DNA of 64,000 bases from Candidatus Thiodiazotropha endolucinida (GTDB lineage: Bacteria > Pseudomonadota > Gammaproteobacteria > Chromatiales > Chromatiaceae): positions 1 through 64,000 of the forward strand of contig NZ_MARB01000004.1 in assembly GCF_001715975.1 (NCBI RefSeq), written 5' to 3'. Below the pieces are notes generated by a model. The model had not been told where the DNA came from, made no database searches, and was given only the letters and a program-made list of their open reading frames with translations. Below, piece after piece: positions 60,385-64,000 of this stretch (its first letter is position 1; each line of letters starts with the position of its first letter). Both the position numbers and the translations under genes were made by a program.

Positions 60385-61002
60385 TCAAGCCTCTTCGTCT
60401 ATCGCCGCCCCGGATCCGGCTTTGGAGACCATCACCATCGCCGGACGCAGCAAACGGCTGTTCAGCAGATAGCCTTTTTGTACGACGGCCACGACGGTAT
60501 TGGGTGCAACATCATCGCGCTCCTGTATCGACATCGCCTGATGAAATTCCGGATTGAACGGCTCACCATCGGGATCAACCTGCTCGATACCATGCTTTTG
60601 CATGACATCAACCAGGAGTTTCAGGGTCAGTTCGGTGCCTTCACGAAGTTTGTCCACGTCGACCAGCTCATCCTGGGCGGCTTGATGGCCCAACTCAAGA
60701 CTGTCCCACACCTGAAGTAGATCCATGGAGAATTTCTCCAGCGCAAATTTATGCGCATTTTCCAGGTCCCGTTGGTTACGCTTGCGGAAGTTTTCCAGTT
60801 CCGCACGGGTTCTCATCAGCTGATCCCAGTGATCATCCGCCTTGGCCCGCGCATCTTCCAGCAGTTTGGTCAGCTCTTGTTGATCCTCTTGAAAATTATC
60901 TACCTCTTCGGTTGTCTCATGCTCGCTTTCCGGTCCAGCTTCAGCTGCTTCCGTCTCATCTACGGCTTCTGCTTGATTTTGCGCTTGATCCTTTTCAATC
61001 AC
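60385..61002 (-). CDS. grpE: Nucleotide exchange factor GrpE
   Basis: 205 residues with an acidic, Gln-rich N-terminus, a long helix ([20 protein letters not shown]), and the GrpE signature region ([40 protein letters not shown]). The start is a GTG at 61002 with GAGG about 10 bases upstream. Releases ADP from DnaK. Confidence 0.96.
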   Translation of the reverse strand: MIEKDQAQNQAEAVDETEAAEAGPESEHETTEEVDNFQEDQQELTKLLEDARAKADDHWDQLMRTRAELENFRKRNQRDLENAHKFALEKFSMDLLQVWDSLELGHQAAQDELVDVDKLREGTELTLKLLVDVMQKHGIEQVDPDGEPFNPEFHQAMSIQERDDVAPNTVVAVVQKGYLLNSRLLRPAMVMVSKAGSGAAIDEEA

Positions 61003-61073
61003 TTCGTTTGACCTCTATATGGATGGAACAGGATTACGCCCTACGGCGTACAATCCTCTGTAAATGGGGATGA

Positions 61074-62129
61074 TCAGTGTTTTTTCAATACGGCGCCGAG
61101 AATTTTTGCCGTGATATCCACCACCGGAATGACACGTTCGTAATTCATGCGGGTAGGCCCGATGACACCCAATACACCGACCACCTCTTCATTGACTTGG
61201 TAGGGAGCGGTGACCACTGAACACCCATTGAGCAGTTGATACCCCGACTCTTCGCCGATGAAGATCTGCACTCCTTCGGCATCCAGGAACTGGTCCAGCA
61301 GATGTAAAATCTCTCTCTTTTCTGTAAAGGCATCGAACAGCTTCCGAAGCTGCTCGAGACCGGATAGTTCGGCAAACTCCATCAAGTTTGTCTGGCCGGC
61401 GATGACGCAGTCCTCTTTGGTTTCGCTGGCATTGACCATCTCACCCGCCATGGTCAGTGCCTGGGTCATGACCTGGTCAAAATGGTCTCGAGCATCGTTA
61501 AGTTGCTGTAATACCCGCTGACGCACCAGTTGCATCTCGTATCCGGCGAAGGATTTGTTAAGGAAATTGGCGGCCTGATCGAGTTCTGCGCGTGTGAAGT
61601 CACGGTGAGTATGCAGAATCCGGTTGTGTACCTCACCGTCTTCGGTGACAAGAATGGCAAGTACCCGGCGATCGGAGAGAGGAAGAAACTCAATCTGGCG
61701 AAAGTTGTTCTTGTCCTTACGGATCAGGGTCACCACGCCCGCCATATGGGTGACACCGGAGAGGAGTTTGGAGGCGGATTTCAAGACATCACTACTCTCC
61801 TCCCCCCCTACCATAAGTTCCTTTCGTATCCTCTCAACCTCCTGATTATTAAGATTTTGCACCGTCAACAACGAGTCGATGAACATCCGGTATCCGGTTA
61901 TTGTGGGTACCCTGCCTGCAGAGGTGTGGGGAGATGAGACCAGACCCAAATCTTCCAGATCGGCCATCACATTGCGGATTGTGGCGGGACTGAGATCAAG
62001 GCCGGTATCTTTCGCCAGGGTACGGGAACCCACAGGCTGGCCATCGCGGATATAGCGCTCGATCAGCGCCTTGAGGAAGTGCTGGGCACGCTCGTTGACA
62101 ACGCTATCACTGACCGATTTGTTTGCCAC
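61074..62129 (-). CDS. hrcA: Heat-inducible transcription repressor HrcA
   Basis: 351 residues with an N-terminal winged helix (KALIERYIRDGQPVGSRTLAK and LSPATIRNVMADLEDLGLVSSPHTSAGRVPT) and the inserted effector domain. The GTG at 62129 has GGAGA 9 bases upstream. It represses its own operon through the CIRCE site at 62154-62180. Many enterobacteria lack HrcA, while other gammaproteobacteria keep it, which fits the proposed lineage. Confidence 0.96.
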   Translation of the reverse strand: MANKSVSDSVVNERAQHFLKALIERYIRDGQPVGSRTLAKDTGLDLSPATIRNVMADLEDLGLVSSPHTSAGRVPTITGYRMFIDSLLTVQNLNNQEVERIRKELMVGGEESSDVLKSASKLLSGVTHMAGVVTLIRKDKNNFRQIEFLPLSDRRVLAILVTEDGEVHNRILHTHRDFTRAELDQAANFLNKSFAGYEMQLVRQRVLQQLNDARDHFDQVMTQALTMAGEMVNASETKEDCVIAGQTNLMEFAELSGLEQLRKLFDAFTEKREILHLLDQFLDAEGVQIFIGEESGYQLLNGCSVVTAPYQVNEEVVGVLGVIGPTRMNYERVIPVVDITAKILGAVLKKH

Positions 62130-62153
62130 CTATGGGAATCTCCGGAACCGTTG

Positions 62154-62180
62154 TTAGCACTCTATCCAAATGAGTGCCAA
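62154..62180. promoter_or_regulatory. CIRCE operator for HrcA
   Basis: TTAGCACTC, nine spacer bases, GAGTGCCAA: the CIRCE inverted repeat with one departure from the TTAGCACTC-N9-GAGTGCTAA consensus. It lies 25 bp upstream of the hrcA start codon. Confidence 0.93.
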
Positions 62181-62327
62181 TTGATAAGGAAATTAGCAAC
62201 TCACATCTGGGTAGTCAAGCATTGCGATGCTGGATATGGGATGCTTGGATTGCCCCTATCGGCATGCTAACGTTGCGTATCCCTATGCCTAATCCGTACC
62301 GGTCAAGCCTTACACGATTTTAATTCG

Positions 62328-63233
62328 ATGTCAGATAGCAGATACACACGCTTCCAAAAAATTGGATTAATCGGCAAGCATGGCGACCCCACGGTCAAAG
62401 AGACGCTGCTTACGCTGTATGAGTTTCTGCTATCCCAGAACAAGGAGGTTATATTCGAAGAGGCCACCTGCCGCCTTCTGAAGGGGAAACCGCTCACCAG
62501 CGTCCCTCAAATTGAACTGGCAAGCCACAGTGATCTGGTCATCGTAGTCGGTGGTGACGGTACGCTGCTGCATGCAGCCCGGGTGCTCGCCAGTCAGAAT
62601 ATTCCTATCCTGGGCATCAATCTGGGCCGGCTCGGTTTTTTGGTTGATTTGTCACCCGACCAGATGACAGCCAAGCTTGAGGAGATTCTTAACGGTCAAT
62701 ATGAGCAGGAGTGCCGCTTCCTGCTGGAAGTCAGCATGGGCGATGAATCCTCACCCCATCAAAATATCCTCGCGTTCAATGATGTGGTACTGCACAAATG
62801 GAATATTGCCCGTATGATCGAATTCGAGACCTACGTGGATGATCAACTGGTCAATGACCAGCGCTCCGACGGACTGATCGTTTCCACCCCGACCGGATCC
62901 ACGGCCTATGCCCTCTCCGGTGGCGGTCCCCTGCTCTATCCCACACTGAATGCCGTAGTGATGGTACCCATCTGTCCCCACACCTTGAGTAATCGCCCGA
63001 TTGTGGTGGATGGTGACAGTACGATTGAAATTCATCTCCACCCGGCTCACACTGAGGATGTGCAGATTACCTGTGACGGTCAGGCTACCTTCCCTGCAAT
63101 GCCCGGAGAGGTGATCAAGATCCGCAAGGCCGTGCACCAGGTGCGTCTGATTCATCCACAGGGCTATGACTATTACAGTATTCTGCGCGCCAAATTGGGC
63201 TGGTCGGAAAACCCGAAAAACAATCGATGCTGA
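62328..63233 (+). CDS. nadK: NAD kinase
   Basis: Phosphorylates NAD+ to NADP+. 301 residues with IGLIGKHGDPTVKETLLTL, the GGDGTLLHAARV motif, NLGRLGFL, the diagnostic NDVVLHK near residue 145, and STPTGSTAYALSGGGPLLYP. Divergent from hrcA and followed by recN with a 7-bp overlap, a common arrangement. Confidence 0.96.
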   Translation: MSDSRYTRFQKIGLIGKHGDPTVKETLLTLYEFLLSQNKEVIFEEATCRLLKGKPLTSVPQIELASHSDLVIVVGGDGTLLHAARVLASQNIPILGINLGRLGFLVDLSPDQMTAKLEEILNGQYEQECRFLLEVSMGDESSPHQNILAFNDVVLHKWNIARMIEFETYVDDQLVNDQRSDGLIVSTPTGSTAYALSGGGPLLYPTLNAVVMVPICPHTLSNRPIVVDGDSTIEIHLHPAHTEDVQITCDGQATFPAMPGEVIKIRKAVHQVRLIHPQGYDYYSILRAKLGWSENPKNNRC

Positions 63234-64000
63234 TTGAGATACAGGTCCGCAATCTGGCGATAGTATCCAGTATGGAGCTGGAACTGCTGGGTGGCTTGAC
63301 TGCGCTTACCGGCGAGACGGGGGCAGGAAAATCCATATTAATCGATGCATTGGGGCTGGCGCTTGGCGAACGCGCCGACAACAGCCTGATCAGGGCCGAC
63401 AGCGATCGCACTGAAGTCACCGCCGTCTTCGACTTGAAAAATCTTCCGGAGGCTTCGGAATGGCTGAAGCATCAGGAGCTTGACGAGGCGGATGAGTGTA
63501 TCTTGCGGCGTAGCCTCAATCGGCAGGGTCGCTCCAGGGCTTACATCAACGGCCGCAATGTTCCCCTGCAACAGTTACAGGAACTGGGTTCCCATTTGGT
63601 GGAGATACATGGACAGCACGCCCACCAATCCCTGCTCAAGAACAGCCATCAGCGCAGATTGCTGGATGCCTATGGTGGGCTGCTCGAACTGGCACAACAG
63701 CTCGCACAGCAGTATCGGCGCTATCAATCGGAATTGAACAGGTTAGAGAGCCTGACCGACGCGGCTGAGGAGCGGGCTTCCCGCCTGGATCTGCTGAGAT
63801 ATCAGGCCAATGAATTGAACAGTCTCAATCTCTCACTCGACGAATGGCTCAACCTGGAACACGAGCACAGACGACTGAGCCATCAAGAGCAATTGGCTGA
63901 TACCTGCAGGGCAATCATCAACGGATTGGATGATGAGCAGCAGGCCATGCGCAGCAGACTCTCCAGCTATGTGGAACGTCTCTCCGAAGCGGCGCAGCTC
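63227..64000 (+). CDS. recN: DNA repair protein RecN (5' part, cut by window end)
   Basis: The ATG at 63227 overlaps nadK, and the frame stays open to the edge (258 codons). The N-terminus has MLIEIQVRNLAIV, Walker A LTGETGAGKSILIDAL, then VFDLKNLPEA and GRNVPLQQLQELG, followed by the start of the coiled coil. It is a SMC-like ATPase for double-strand-break repair. The C-terminal half is outside the window. Confidence 0.95.
   Translation, partial: MLIEIQVRNLAIVSSMELELLGGLTALTGETGAGKSILIDALGLALGERADNSLIRADSDRTEVTAVFDLKNLPEASEWLKHQELDEADECILRRSLNRQGRSRAYINGRNVPLQQLQELGSHLVEIHGQHAHQSLLKNSHQRRLLDAYGGLLELAQQLAQQYRRYQSELNRLESLTDAAEERASRLDLLRYQANELNSLNLSLDEWLNLEHEHRRLSHQEQLADTCRAIINGLDDEQQAMRSRLSSYVERLSEAAQL

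Overview
The window looks like chromosomal DNA of a free-living-type or facultatively symbiotic gammaproteobacterium. Gene order and protein style resemble the Chromatiales / sulphur-oxidiser branch (Sedimenticolaceae-like). That placement is an inference from recognised gene neighbourhoods (nrdR-ribD-ribE-ribBA-ribH-nusB-thiL-pgpA, hrcA-grpE-dnaK-dnaJ, lapA-lapB-pyrF, pcnB-folK-panB-panC), not from a database search. Almost everything is housekeeping metabolism. I see no phage, insertion sequence, CRISPR array or defence island.

Layout: 0-1 kb, membrane proteins; 1-1.4 kb, an AT-rich inverted repeat; 1.4-5.1 kb, the oxidative pentose-phosphate operon zwf-pgl-gnd; 5.6-9.7 kb, a NYN nuclease-like protein, a Nudix hydrolase, a 27-bp tandem repeat, exopolyphosphatase and a SCO-type copper chaperone; 10-15 kb, parE, xseB-ispA and folE2; 15-24.6 kb, the riboflavin/thiamine/one-carbon block, interrupted by two genes on the opposite strand (a spondin-domain protein and psiE); 24.7-27.6 kb, a polysaccharide chain-length determinant and an unknown protein; 27.7-31.6 kb, purL; 31.7-32.0 kb, a tiny membrane protein and a possible non-coding RNA ending in a strong terminator; 32-42.3 kb, a glycogen locus (malQ, GH57, glgC, glgB, pgi, glgA); 42.3-45.4 kb, a large secreted PIG-L deacetylase with three PKD+discoidin modules; 45.8-50.6 kb, pantothenate/folate genes, a deoxynucleoside kinase and poly(A) polymerase; 50.8 kb, tRNA-Glu(CTC); 50.9-54.3 kb, galU, pyrF, lapB and lapA; 54.5-56.2 kb, an orphan fliK and a lipoprotein gene broken by an in-frame stop; 56.2-62.2 kb, dapB and a CIRCE-controlled hrcA-grpE-dnaK-dnaJ operon; 62.3 kb to the end, nadK and the start of recN.

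The carbon-storage genes fit together. GlgC, GlgA and GlgB build glycogen. MalQ and the GH57 enzyme remodel glucan chains. Pgi, Zwf, Pgl and Gnd connect hexose phosphates to NADPH production. GalU supplies UDP-glucose.

The most unusual features are: (1) a dispersed intergenic repeat with core CTAGGGCCTGTTAACAC, about ten copies, several able to form a stem with compensatory changes, nearly all in the same orientation, and overlapping the stop codons of at least two genes; (2) the tri-modular secreted PIG-L protein with three 241-residue units; (3) a NYN protein with a cold-shock-like C-terminus and a TTG start; (4) a RibBA whose GTP cyclohydrolase II half has lost zinc ligands; (5) a lipoprotein gene whose homologous-looking C-terminus continues in frame after a TAA. 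Where I moved a start away from the longest open frame, the reason (Shine-Dalgarno, overlap, family length) is given.
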